Shown here piece by piece: positions 49,201 through 59,929 of a DNA stretch of 64,000 nt. The position numbers and the translations under genes were made by a program. The DNA is from Maylandia zebra (taxonomy: Eukaryota; Chordata; Actinopteri; Cichliformes; Cichlidae), in the NCBI RefSeq assembly GCF_041146795.1, contig NC_135168.1:12123131-12187130 (forward strand). Direction: 5' to 3'. The number at the start of each line of letters is the position of its first letter. The stretch's first letter is position 1. The notes beneath the pieces are model-generated. The model was not told the origin of the DNA and ran no database searches. It was given only the letters and a program-made list of their open reading frames with translations.

Positions 49201-52200
49201 TGAAGTTCTTCTGCTTCGCTGGCTGCTGTGTCTGTGGGGATGGTGTTTGTTCTGTGTTGTAGCGTCCTGATGACGCCCAGTTTGTGCCCCAGTGGATGAT
49301 GAGAGTCAAACCTTAAATACTGATCTGTATGCGTAAACAGAGTGAACCTTTAAGACCAGTTGTCTGTACGATCAACTCAGTCACCTGAAACATCTCCAAG
49401 TTTCTGGCTTTGATCATCAACCTGTTGGTAGTTCAGCTCTGAACACCAGTGAAATGTTTCTCCCACTGAAATCGCTGCATTCATATGAACAGCATCAACG
49501 TTTTGGGATCATGGAGTTGTGGACAAAGTCTCAGTTAATCAGATAAAGTCAAACCTATAATTGGTAAAGAGTTCGTGGATGATATGCCCCTTGATCGTAA
49601 AGAAGTGGATGTTGTGTGGACTAAAGTTCAGAGTGGTGGGTCATTCATAAATATTCTGTTCCAGCTGCTGGAGGACAACATCATCACTTTTGTGAAGAAC
49701 GAGCTGAAGAAGATCCAGAAGGCTCTGAATCCAAATAAGCCCCAGTGCTTGGGGTTTCAGAGGGAGGATGATGAGCAGAGGAGAAACAGCAGAGAGGCAT
49801 TTGTGAAGATCACAGTGGACTTCCTGAGGAGAATGAAGCAGGAGGAGCTGGCTGACCGTCTGCAGAGACGTAAGAGGATTTATCTAAAGATTTAAGCTGC
49901 TGGATAAATGAGAGACTTGTGACACCAGTGTGTTCAGTCATTTCTCAGTGGGTCAGAAATTGTCATCAGCATTTTGTAAAATATGATTGTTAAAGTTGTA
50001 TTTTTATTATTATTATTCAGAACTTCCAGCTGCTGTTTGTCATCGTAACCTTAAGTCTAAGCTGAAGAAGAAGTTCCAGTGTGTGTTTGAGGGCATCGCT
50101 AAAGCAGGAAACCCAACCCTCCTGAATCAGATCTACACAGAGCTCTACATCACAGAGGGAGGGACTGCAGAGGTCAATGATGAACATGAGGTCAGACAGA
50201 TTGAAACAGCATCCAGGAAACCAGACAGACCAGAAACAACCATCAGACAAGAAGACATCTTTAAAGCCTCACCTGGAAGAGATGAACCAATCAGAACAGT
50301 GCTGACAAAGGGAGTGGCTGGCATTGGGAAAACAGTCTTAACACAGAAATACAGCCTGGACTGGGCTGAAGACAAAGCCAACCAGGACATCCAGTTCATA
50401 TTTCCATTCACTTTCAGAGAGCTGAATGTGCTGAAAGAGGAAAAGTTCAGCTTGGTGGGACTTGTTCATCACTTCTTTACTGAAACCAAAGAAGCAGGAA
50501 TCTGCAGCTTTGAAGACTTCCAGGTTGTGTTCATCTTTGATGGTCTGGATGAGTGTCGACTTCCTCTGGACTTCCACAAAACTACAATCCTAACTGACCC
50601 TAGAAAGTCCACCTCAGTGGATGTGCTGCTGATAAACCTCATCAGGGGGAAACTGCTTCCCTCTGCTCGCCTCTGGATAACCACACGACCTGCAGCAGCC
50701 AATCAGATCCCTCCTGACTGTGTTGGCATGGTGACAGAGGTCAGAGGGTTCACTGACCCACAGAAGGAGGAGTACTTCAGGAAGAGATTCAGAGATGAGG
50801 AGCAGGCCAGCAGGATCATCTCTCACATCAAGACATCACGAAGCCTCCACATCATGTGTCACATCCCAGTCTTCTGCTGGATCACTGCTACAGTTCTGGA
50901 GGATGTGCTGGAAACCAGAGAGGGAGGACAGCTGCCCAAGACCCTGACTGAGATGTACATCCACTTCCTGGTGGTTCAGGCCAAAGTGAAGAAGGTCAAG
51001 TATGATGGAGGAGCTGAGACAGATCCACACTGGAGTCCAGAGAGCAGGAAGATGATGGAGTCTCTGGGAAAACTGGCTTTTGATCAGCTGCAGAAAGGAA
51101 ACCTGATCTTCTATGAATCAGACCTGACAGAGTGTGGCATCGATATCAGAGCAGCCTCAGTGTACTCAGGAGTGTTCACACAGATCTTTAAAGAGGAGAG
51201 AGGACTGTACCAGGACAAGGTGTTCTGCTTCATCCATCTGAGTGTTCAGGAGTTTCTGGCTGCTCTTCATGTCCATCTGACCTTCATCAACTCTGGACTC
51301 AATCTGCTGGAACAACAACAAACAACATCCAAGAAGTCTGAAACAGGAGAATCTGCAGAGAAACACTTCTACCAGAGTGCTGTGAACAAGGCCTTACAGA
51401 GTCCAAATGGACACCTGGACTTGTTCCTCCGCTTCCTCCTGGGTCTTTCCCTGCAGACCAATCAGACTCTCCTACGAGCCCTGATGACACAGACAGGAAG
51501 TAACTCACAGACCAATCAGGAAACAGTCCAGTACATCAAGGAGAAGCTCAGTGAGAATCTGTCTGCAGAGAAAAGCATCAATCTGATCCACTGTCTGAAT
51601 GAACTGAATGATCGTTCTCTAGTGGAGGAGATCCAACAATACAGGACTTCAGGAAGTCTCTCCACAGGTAAACTGTCTCCTGCTCAGTGGTCAGCTCTGA
51701 CCTTCATCTTACTGTCATCAGAAGAAGATCTGGATGAGTTTGACTTCAAGAAATACTCTGCTTCAGAGGAGGCTCTTCTGAGAATGCTGCCAGTGGTCAA
51801 AGCCTCCAACAAAGCTCTGTGAGTAAACATGTTGTCATCGCTTCATTGTTAAAATCATGGGAAATAAATCAGAAATGCTGAGTTCAAAGAGCACTGTAAC
51901 ATTTTTTTAAAATAGTAAATTAAATGATCATCAGTCACTCAGTAAATATATGGTAGTTTTAATGTTTCACTCCAGCATTTCTAAAACACACTTTGTTCTG
52001 TAACTCTTATCAAAGGACAATCCAGACCCAGCCTATAAGAACATGAGCTCTGATGCTTCAGCCCCTCTGACAGGTTTATTATCCTCAGCTTGTTCATTTG
52101 TCTCCAACTCCAGGAGTTTGGTTGTTTTATTCTAATGCACAAACTTCACCTGCCAGACTTCACCTACATCTTTTTCTGATGTTCATAATTTAAGTTCAAG

Positions 52201-55200
52201 TTTGTATCTCACTTTCAGTGCACACCCTCCCTTTTTAAATATAAATCTCTGCTGTGCTGTCATGTTTTCATCCTGTATGGAGGGAGAAACTCGGTCTTCA
52301 TTACTGAAATTGCCTCTAAGGTCGTGTTTCTTGTCAGTAACCATATGTAACTGTAAGGCTTCCATAACCAGTGTTATCACAGAATTACAGTGGGTTCACT
52401 CTGGGTCCTCTACAGTTTCTTCCCACTGTCCACAGACATGCAGTTAGGTTACCTGGTGATCTAAACTTCATGCAGGTGTGAGTGAGAGTGGTTGTCTGTC
52501 CCTCTGTGGGCTTAGTGGAAGAGACTGGATGGATCTCTGCTTTGTCTTTGATATATGCTGACAGCAAACATTCTCCATGAAGTCTGCATTTCAGCTCATC
52601 TCCTTTATACACACCTTTAACAGGAAGAGTTTTATACAGCTAGTGTTTAAAATCAAGTGTTATTCACAATACACAGGTAATGAGCATGATTATTGAATTA
52701 CTAAAATTTTCTAAAATAATTGTTTTAGTTAATATTGTATGACAGTGTACACAGAATTATTAGCTCAGTAGGCAGAGTGGTCGCCCCATGATCATAAGGT
52801 CAGGGGTCGAATCCACCGAATAGTTACCTTGTGGTACCCCTGAGCAAGGTACCATCAAGGTACCAATCATGTGCACTGGACTGGTAGCACTCATAGTCTC
52901 ATAGGTTTAAATAAATTTTTTAAAAAAAGGGTTCAACATATAAACAAATTTAATTTGATCACATATATTGTTTGTTTTTTTTTGTTTTTGTTTTTTTCCT
53001 TTCTCTCTCAGACTGAGCAGCTGTAACGTCTCAGAGAAAGGCTGTGAAAATTTGCTGTCAGTGGTCAGCTCCCAGTCCTGTAGTCTGAGAGAGCTGGACC
53101 TGAGTACCGACAGCCTGAAGGCTTCAGCAGTAAAGCTTCTGTCTGCTGCAGTGGAGAGTCCACATGCCAAACTGAATGTTCTGAGGTCAGATCAATTTGT
53201 ATTATGTTTATTTCTGTTTGTTTATGTGTTTGATGTTTGTTTTTGTTTATGTCTTTATCCAGTTATCCTTGTTTCATAGCATTTTTATTCATTTCAAAGT
53301 TAAACGGAAGTTTTACTAACCTGCTCAGCACAAGACAATAAGCTATTGCACCTTGATTACACTTTAACAACAATCTTTATTCATGTTTTTATCTTCAGAC
53401 TTAACATCTGTGAACTCTCAGAGGAAAACTGTGAAGCTCTGTCCTCAGTTCTCAGCTCACAGTCCTCTAGTCTGACAGAGCTGGACCTGAGTATCAGAAA
53501 GCTGCAGGATTCAGGAGTGAAGCTTCTGTCTGCTGGACTACAACGTTTAAACTGTAAACTGAATACTCTGAGGTCAGATCAGAAAACATTTAGTTTTTAG
53601 CATTATTAATTAAAGTTCATCCATATGATGTTGTATCTTAGTATGTTTATGTTTCCTTTAAAAATAGAAAGTCAACATTTAATGTTGTGAAATGTATTAA
53701 CAAACTCTACATGAGTACTTGTTTTATAGATTGTCTTTTATTTTTCAGACTGAGTGGCTGTAACCTGTCAGAGAGAAGCTGTGAAGCTCTGTCCTCAGTC
53801 CTCAGCTCCCAGTCCTCCAGTCTGAGAGAGCTGGACCTGAGTAACTCTGACCTGCAGGATTCAGGAGTGAAGCTTCTGTCCGCTGGACTAAAGAGTTCAC
53901 AGTGTGCAGTGGAAACTCTCAGGTCAGGATTCAAACTTTTCCACAGATGATCATTTGAAATGTGAATTATATTATTGTATAAACAGGTAACTTTTACAGC
54001 TGTCAAGTGAACTTTTATTCACATTTGAGTGGATAATTGGACTCTGAATTACTAAAAGTTGTTATAGTCATGTCTTTGTTTATTTAAAAAAATACTTCAT
54101 GCACTGCCTAATTTAAAGATTTAGGCTCCTTTGGGCCCATAATATATATATTTGATTTCTTTGTGAATGAAATTAGGAGGATATTGGCGACTGCTGATTG
54201 GCTCGCTGTTTGTTTTTTATTCACAGTACTTAATTTTAAAGGCTGATTTCTCAAAATGAGATGTTTATCTTTTCTTCTACAACACGTGGAGCCACCAAAT
54301 CTTCTTGCTTCATTTATTCATTACAGTTTGATTTAAAGAATATTAGACTCGTAAAATAATAAATATATTTATTTCACTTCTTCTTGAGAGAAAGAAAGGG
54401 ATGACTGGGTGAGCTCCAGTGGTTCATCCCAGCAGAGAGAGCGGCACACTGGGCTGCAAATGATCACAGTAGTAATGGCCATAGTTTGATAAAACAGAGT
54501 CGCCCGGTACTAACTACATACTACTAACTACCTCATCCAGATGTCTTCCCTACTAAACCTGATAAGAAGTAACTGCAGTAGCCTTATAGATCAAATCAGT
54601 TTCACCTGTTAAAGTTAGCTCCACTATTAATTAGGGGTGGGGGAAAAAATCGATACTGTGTAGTATCGTGATATTTTGTTTGCTAATAATGTATCGATAC
54701 AGGGACAGCAGAAATCGATATTTTGTTACAAACAATTTTTTCTCTGAAGTCAACATGCTCTGGAGTCAGAGCATGTTGACTTCAGAGCATGTTGATCCTT
54801 TTTCTGAGCAACAATCCTGACATTCCTTCACTGTCCAAATGTGTTTAACTTTTTTTTTGGCAGCAATAAACATGACAGTTTACTTATTTTAATTTAAGAC
54901 ATGTTTAATTTTAATTAAGTTTGAAACTTTTTTATTTAATGTAAAATTATATATTTTTTAAAATTTACTTTCAAATTCTTCAGTTGCTGAAGGGGCTGCA
55001 TAGTTTTCATAAATTGCATAGTTCAGAATAGCTATAATTGTACCAGATGGTTGCATTCAGTTAAGTTGGACTAGACTGTAATACAAACCGTTCAGTTTGT
55101 CAACAATAAAACTGACTGAAATGAGAGAAAGACTGAGTGTGAGACTTTGATATTAGATAAAATGAATATTGATAAAGTTTACCTTTATGTGCAGAATTTA

Positions 55201-58200
55201 AATATCGCAAAATATTTTAAAAAATCGCAATAATATCGTATCGTGCGTTAAGTATTGTGATAATATCGTATCGCGAGTTGTATGGTGATTCCCACCTCTA
55301 CTATTAATGGTGTCACTTGTTATTTCTGGGATGAGTTTAGTAGCCTGAACAGCTGCTTAAAGGAAAGTAATTAAATAATAAAAATAACCTAAGTCCGGGG
55401 GAACTGCAAGAGCTGTTTGCACAAAGAATAATGCTCAGACTTTGAGGTTTTATCGTTTTACACAAGGTTTAAAAATGAATGTCCACAATTGAATTGCAGA
55501 AATTGTTATTGAGCTAATACTGATGTAGTTGTTATCTTTGGTAAGGAGAGGTTGGAGGAAGGATGAGCACAGTCAGGCCTAAAGATGCTCTTAATAATAA
55601 TAATGGATTGCATTTATATAGCGCTTTTCGAGACCCTCAAAGACCCTTTACAATCCCACTACAGGGAGTGCAGAATTATTAGGCAAGTTGTATTTTTGAG
55701 GAATAATTTTATTATTGAACAACAACCATGTTCTCAATGAACCCAAAAAACTCATTAATATCAAAGCTGAATGTTTTTGGAAGTAGTTTTTAGTTTGTTT
55801 TTAGTTTCAGCTATTTTAGGGGGATATCTGTGTGTGCAGGTGACTATTACTGTGCAGAATTATTAGGCAACTTAACAAAAAACAAATATATACCCATTTC
55901 ATTTATTTATTTTTACCAGTGACACCAATATAACATCTCCACATTCACAAATATACATTTCTGACATTCAAAAACAAAACAAAAACAAATCAGCGACCAA
56001 TATAGCCACCTTTCTTTGCAAGGACACTCAAAAGCCTGCCATCCATGGATTCTGTCAGTGTTTTGATCTGTTCACCATCAACATTGCGTGCAGCAGCAAC
56101 CACAGCCTCCCAGACACTGTTCAGAGAGGTGTACTGTTTTCCCTCCTTGTAAATCTCACATTTGATGATGGACCACAGGTTCTCAATGGGGTTCAGATCA
56201 GGTGAACAAGGAGGCCATGTCATTAGTTTTTCTTCTTTTATACCCTTTCTTGCCAGCCACGCTGTGGAGTACTTGGACGCGTGTGATGGAGCATTGTCCT
56301 GCATGAAAATCATGTTTTTCTTGAAGGATGCAGACTTCTTCCTGTACCACTGCTTGAAGAAGGTGTCTTCCAGAAACTGGCAGTAGGACTGGGAGTTGAG
56401 CTTGACTCCATCCTCAACCCGAAAAGGCCCCACAAGCTCATCTTTGATGATACCAGCCCAAACCAGTACTCCACCTCCACCTTGCTGGCGTCTGAGTGGG
56501 ACTGGAGCTCTCTGCCCTTTACCAATCCAGCCACGGGCCCATCCATCTGGCCCATCAAGACTCACTCTCATTTCATCAGTCCATAAAACCTTAGAAAAAC
56601 CAGTCTTGAGATATTTCTTGGCCCAGTCTTGACGTTTCAGCTTGTGTGTCTTGTTCAGTGGTGGTCGTCTTTCAGCCTTTCTTACCTTGGCCATGTCTCT
56701 GAGTATTGCACACCTTGTGCTTTTGGGCACTCCAGTGATGTTGCAGCTCTGAAATATGGCCAAACTGGTGGCAAGTGGCATCTTGGCAGCTGCACGCTTG
56801 ACTTTTCTCAGTTCATGGGCAGTTATTTTGCGCCTTGGTTTTTCCACACGCTTCTTGCGACCCTGTTGACTATTTTGAATGAAACGCTTGATTGTTCGAT
56901 GATCACGCTTCAGAAGCTTTGCAATTTTGAGACTGCTGCATCCCTCTGCAAGATATCTCACTATTTTTGACTTTTCTGAGCCTGTCAAGTCCTTCTTTTG
57001 ACCCATTTTGCCAAAGGAAAGGACGTTACCTAATAATTATGCACACCTGATATAGGGTGTTGATGTCATTAGACCACACCCCTTCTCATTACAGAGATGC
57101 ACATCACCTAATATGCTTAATTGGTAGTAGGCTTTCGAGCCTATACAGCTTGGAGTAAGACAACATGCATGAAGAGGATGATGTGGACAAAATACTCATT
57201 TGCCTAATAATTCTGCACTCCCTGTATTCATTCACTCTCACATTCACACACTGGTGGAGGTAAGCTACAGTTGTAGTGGTAGGTTAGGTTTTGCCGAAGG
57301 ACAAAATGACCAAGACAGAGAGAGCTGGCTCATCAGACAGACAAGCTCATCTTGTAACCTACTGGTTCGCTGGTCAGCACACCAGCTGACTAGCGAACCG
57401 GCTAACTAGCACACCAGCTAACTAGCACACCGGCTAAATAGCAAATCAGCTAACTAGCAGACCAGCTAACGGCAGCCACAAGCTGAAGGACGATTAAATG
57501 TAGTGGAGATATCAGAGATGACACTGGTGTGTCCGATTCACTCTTTAGCACTCTGGTCACTCCGGTGTGTCAGCCAGAACACCACTGAAGGCCAAATGAT
57601 CCCAGCATGTGGAATAAAGAGCTTAAGGTTTGGTTTGAGACACTTTATTCTTTCACTGATTGATTCTTGCGGCTGTGATCATGTGTGTGGTTTCTTACAA
57701 AAAGGAAGTACACAATACAAATACATGACAAATAAGATGAATAGATAAGTTACATATCCAGTTATATGTACGTACATCAGTATAGCTAATATAGCCATAT
57801 ATAAGGACAAAGATCACAGTACTATAATGCAGTAATGTTAAACACAAAGGTGTATATCTACATAAATCTGTCCTATCAGTGATCAGGGTACTGTAGTATA
57901 CTTCCACTACATAAACTATAGAAACTAAACGACATTAGTGTGACTTTAAGTTACCATCAGTACAGACGAACTGATGGTAGTTGTACAAAATAAAGGCATT
58001 GCAATTATTGTGAAGGGCTTCCGGTTAAACTAAGATCAGCTGATTACCTCATAACAAATTGTTTGCTATAGAACGCAGCTCCTACTCTTCATTAATATCA
58101 TGTACTGTAACTCCCAAGTAACCATGGTTACCCAGCCACGCCCAGTAGTCTCCAGAGAGACCAACAGCTGGTGCACGTTGTAACGCCGTGGCTTTCATAG

Positions 58201-59445
58201 TCTCTCCTTTTTCTACAGCTCATGTGTTCTTCTTGTGATGGTGCGTCTTGAGGGAGGCTCATACATGCCGTCATTTGTTGATCCTAAGAACGTTCCTCAG
58301 ACCGACTTCTTCAACAACACTAATCAGCCTGCAGTTTGTAGCTACTCACTTCACTGTGGCGTTTGTTAGCTTGTCTTTCTTTGGTTTTATCCTGACTCCT
58401 CCCACAAGCTGATCCTACGTAGTCTGCCCAAGCCTCCCACCTCTGTTTGTTTGGGTGGTTTGTTTGCTGCCATCAACAGCGTGTAATGCATTTAAGTCAT
58501 ACTTCAGACATGAAGTACTGCGACAATAAAAAACTCAACTTTGCTTAAAAATAACTTTAGTTGTATCAACACTGCCCTCTGGAATAATTAGACTTTGGTG
58601 ACAAACTGATGTGATCTCCATGTTTCCTTTGTTGGACTGTGGGCGAGTGTCAGAACTGAATGTACTGAGTAACATGTGGAGTTTAAATATGTGTCAGTTC
58701 CAGTTTTAGAGCTCTAAAGTGCAGCTATCATGTTAGGAATATGTTAGGAATAGACAGGAACACTGAGCACACTGAGGTCAAATCTTTATTTATCCAGTTC
58801 ATCTGTAGGCTGAGCTCAGTCCATCCATTTAGTGAAATGATGTTTAAAGGTCTCCTTGTTCTGTGAGCGTGCACAGATCCTGAAGCAGAAAGCCTGGGTT
58901 AACAGAGAAATGATCATCACTGTGATGATGCTCACCATCTCTGACTGGGATTTGAGGTTTTGTCAAAGCAGCAAAGAAAGCCTGGCTATGTTGGACTGGG
59001 TGTGGAAGCAGCTCCCAGTTTGAGTTCAGGAGACAGACACCCTCTCTACTTTGACGATCAGCTTCAAACTTTCCTTTTTGATAAAACTTATAGTTAGAGC
59101 TGGATCAGGTGACCCTGAACCATCACTTAGTTATGCTGCTATAGAGATGGATAACAGATGGATTGTTGTTTTGTGTGTCTGCAGTCTGTCAGGCTGTCTG
59201 ATCACAGAGGAAGGCTGTACTTCTCTGGCCTCAGCTCTGACCTCCAACCCCTCCCATCTGAGAGAGCTGGACCTGAGCTACAATCATCCAGGTCTCTCAG
59301 GAATGAAGCTTCTGTCGGCTGGACTGAAGGATCCAGGCTGGAGACTGGACACTCTCAGGTATGGAGAGAATGTCTGATATAGGAGGAAGAGCTGGAATCA
59401 TTTCCTGTGTCTTTCACTCACTTCCTGTTTGTTTCCTGCAGATGA
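46147..59445 (+). CDS. NLR-C class (NLRC3-like) protein, complete, 1000 residues
   Basis: Probable cytosolic innate-immune receptor or regulator of the expanded fish NLR family. Coding exons: 46147-46265, 46521-46622, 47615-47693, 49665-49869, 50021-51818, 53012-53185, 53399-53572, 53749-53922, 59185-59358 and 59442-59445. All have GT-AG sites and matching phases, and they total 3003 nt, i.e. 1000 residues plus stop. Domains: N-terminal peptide repeats (1-100), a helical segment (101-168), FISNA (about 169-255), NACHT with Walker A GVAGIGKT (266-273) and Walker [11 protein letters not shown] (337-346), NACHT-associated helices to about 768, and four LRR exons to the end. The stop falls at the first codon after the last LRR exon (AG/A TGA), so there is no B30.2. 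I chose the first of three consecutive ATGs. No PYD or CARD is seen. Confidence 0.88.
46521..46622 (+). CDS. NLR exon 3: second peptide repeat
   Basis: 102 nt (34 codons), so it can be skipped or duplicated without changing the frame. It shares [12 protein letters not shown] and FSGEPGATR with exon 2. These tandem short exons are typical of fish NLR-C N-termini. Confidence 0.8.
47615..47693 (+). CDS. NLR exon 4: Gln/Ser-rich linker
   Basis: It encodes [20 protein letters not shown] and LDSIFM between a CTCCACAG acceptor and a GTCTGT donor. It precedes the helical exon, as in other fish NLRC3-like genes. Confidence 0.8.
47694..49664. other. NLR intron 4 with mobile DNA
   Basis: A 2-kb intron. 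Its second half holds the Penelope-like fragment listed separately and another tail-like piece at 49455-49510. The frame that runs into exon 5 from 49575 is intron read-through. Confidence 0.6.
48795..49347 (-). mobile_element. Penelope-like element fragment (3' end)
   Basis: The minus frame 49347-49113 reads [20 protein letters not shown], then [11 protein letters not shown], then HIKKVLSKC, the order found after the RT domain of Penelope-like elements in fish. It passes directly into [15 protein letters not shown], which normally lies after the GIY-YIG endonuclease, so the segment between has been deleted in frame. A non-coding tail continues to about 48795. Confidence 0.6.
49665..49869 (+). 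CDS. NLR exon 5: pre-FISNA helical segment
   Basis: The acceptor TGTTCCAG and donor GTAAGA bound 205 nt encoding [20 protein letters not shown] and [20 protein letters not shown], an amphipathic, probably helical stretch conserved in this NLR class. Confidence 0.85.
50021..51818 (+). CDS. NLR exon 6: FISNA-NACHT exon
   Basis: 1798 nt with no stop. It encodes FISNA ([20 protein letters not shown]), a nucleotide-binding NACHT domain with Walker A GVAGIGKT and Walker B FIFDGLDE, the conserved [14 protein letters not shown] segment, and the winged-helix/helical regions ending [10 protein letters not shown]. The donor is CT/GTGAGT. All core ATPase motifs that I can check are intact. Confidence 0.93.
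52758..52905 (+). mobile_element. tRNA-derived SINE in NLR intron 6
   Basis: TAGCTCAGTAGG at 52761-52772 fits RNA polymerase III box A, and GGGTCGAATCC at 52804-52814 fits box B with one mismatch, spaced as in a tRNA. A non-tRNA body with GTACCCCTGAGCAAGGTACC and an AT-rich tail follow. The cloverleaf is not intact enough for a functional tRNA. Confidence 0.75.
53012..53185 (+). CDS. NLR LRR exon 1
   Basis: 174 nt, phase 2, encoding [21 protein letters not shown] and [10 protein letters not shown]: two leucine-rich repeats of the ribonuclease-inhibitor type. Acceptor CTCTCAG, donor GTCAGA. Confidence 0.9.
53399..53572 (+). CDS. NLR LRR exon 2
   Basis: 174 nt with [15 protein letters not shown] and [20 protein letters not shown]. 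Acceptor ATCTTCAG, donor GTCAGA. It closely resembles LRR exon 3, suggesting tandem exon duplication. Confidence 0.9.
53749..53922 (+). CDS. NLR LRR exon 3
   Basis: 174 nt with [20 protein letters not shown] and [20 protein letters not shown]. Acceptor TTTTTCAG, donor GTCAGG. It is followed by a 5.3-kb intron full of mobile elements. Confidence 0.9.
54632..55300. mobile_element. hAT-type MITE, 669 bp, with perfect 8-bp target duplication
   Basis: CTATTAAT occurs at 54624-54631 and again at 55301-55308. The ends are TAGGGGTGGG and, reverse-complemented, TAGAGGTGGG. Subterminal TATCG words are plentiful near both ends. There is no coding. The 8-bp duplication and ends indicate a non-autonomous hAT. 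Confidence 0.88.
54747..54783. repeat. Palindrome inside the hAT MITE
   Basis: AAGTCAACATGCTCTG and its reverse complement are separated by only a few bases, a perfect hairpin arm pair. The half CAGAGCATGTTGA is then repeated once more. Confidence 0.85.
55662..57224 (-). mobile_element. Complete Tc1-like transposon with IR/DR ends
   Basis: TA lies at 55660-55661 and 57225-57226. The outer 25 bp (beginning CAGGGAGTGCAGAATTATTA) are identical in inverse orientation. Inner copies of the terminal motif lie at 55852-55870 and, diverged, at 57029-57044, giving the IR/DR layout of Sleeping Beauty-like elements. The 1563-bp element contains one uninterrupted transposase gene on the minus strand. Confidence 0.93.
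55990..57006 (-). CDS. Tc1-like transposase, intact, DD37E
   Basis: 338 residues, full length for the family. The N-terminal paired-like HTH DNA-binding region (about 8-115) includes [20 protein letters not shown] and an [10 protein letters not shown] second helix-turn-helix part. The catalytic triad is D144 (LWTDEMR), D237 (FMQDNAPSH) and E275 ([10 protein letters not shown]). I count 37 residues between D237 and E275, i.e. DD37E rather than the usual Tc1 DD34E. This spacing defines a Tc1-like lineage described in vertebrates as DD37E/TRT; membership is inferred from spacing only. There is no frameshift or stop, and both terminal repeats are present, so the copy looks young and possibly active. 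It acts in the nucleus, cutting at its own ends and inserting at TA. Confidence 0.93.
   Translation of the reverse strand: MGQKKDLTGSEKSKIVRYLAEGCSSLKIAKLLKRDHRTIKRFIQNSQQGRKKRVEKPRRKITAHELRKVKRAAAKMPLATSLAIFQSCNITGVPKSTRCAILRDMAKVRKAERRPPLNKTHKLKRQDWAKKYLKTGFSKVLWTDEMRVSLDGPDGWARGWIGKGQRAPVPLRRQQGGGGVLVWAGIIKDELVGPFRVEDGVKLNSQSYCQFLEDTFFKQWYRKKSASFKKNMIFMQDNAPSHASKYSTAWLARKGIKEEKLMTWPPCSPDLNPIENLWSIIKCEIYKEGKQYTSLNSVWEAVVAAARNVDGEQIKTLTESMDGRLLSVLAKKGGYIGR
57365..57472. repeat. Short minisatellite (CTAGCACACCAGCTAA type)
   Basis: About five to six imperfect units of 18-20 bp built on GCTAACTAGC and ACACCAGC/ACACCGGC words, just after the repeat that hosts the Tc1 copy. Confidence 0.75.
59185..59358 (+). 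CDS. NLR LRR exon 4 (last full coding exon)
   Basis: 174 nt with [20 protein letters not shown] and [12 protein letters not shown], the version that usually precedes the B30.2 exon in fish NLR-C genes. Here the next acceptor (CCTGCAG, 59435-59441) leads straight to A/TGA, ending the protein. Confidence 0.88.
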
Positions 59446-59929
59446 GACATGAACAATCACACATGCAGGAATATTTTCAGGGACAGACACACTAGTCTAG
59501 CTGGATAGTACATGGATATTTATGTAGGGGGTCTTCAAGGAGTCTGTTTGCAGGAACATTAATGATAACTGATAAGTCATGTTGAGAGTTTCATTAAAAG
59601 TAGACTTACAGTTAGGTAATATTTGGACAGAGACAACATTTTGTAACTTTAGATACAAGTATCAGCCATGTGTGTGTTTCCCATGCTGTATGTCCACAGT
59701 CACAGTGACACTGACAGAAGGATGAAACAAGGCTGTGAATCATTTCAGTCTTTGTGTGTGACAAAGAGGCAGACAGGAGCAGCTAACATTTGGAAATGGA
59801 AGCTTACTGGAAACACTACATTCACGGCTGAATTCACAATAGATTTGTTCTCAAGTGCACATTTAGCAGCTAATGCTAATACTGTTTTCCCTTTGCTTTC
59901 TACAGCAGCTATTGCTAAGTAGGCCACTT
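59446..59929 (+). other. NLR 3' UTR and flank
   Basis: This stretch follows the NLR stop codon. No further B30.2-like sequence is recognised before the repeat array begins at about 59930. Confidence 0.4.

Larger units (their letters stand above)
55596..57360. repeat. Dispersed fish repeat split by the Tc1 element
   Basis: The sequence GGATTGCATTTATATAGCGC... up to CAATCCCACTA (55661) continues as TTCATTCACTCTCACATTCA... after 57226. That is the uninterrupted order of a widespread teleost repeat, which shows the empty insertion site of the Tc1 copy. Confidence 0.65.
53923..59184. other. NLR intron 9, 5.3 kb, transposon-rich
   Basis: The intron contains the hAT MITE, the Tc1 element nested in a dispersed repeat, and a short minisatellite, each listed separately. 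57480-59180 has no recognisable gene. Confidence 0.6.

Noticed and set aside
49575..49664. Upstream extension of NLR exon 5
   Set aside because: It is intron read-through; the acceptor TGTTCCAG and the phase with exon 4 place the exon start at 49665.
52758..52830. Functional tRNA gene
   Set aside because: Box A and B are recognisable, but the stems do not pair as a full cloverleaf and a SINE body follows, so it was called a SINE.
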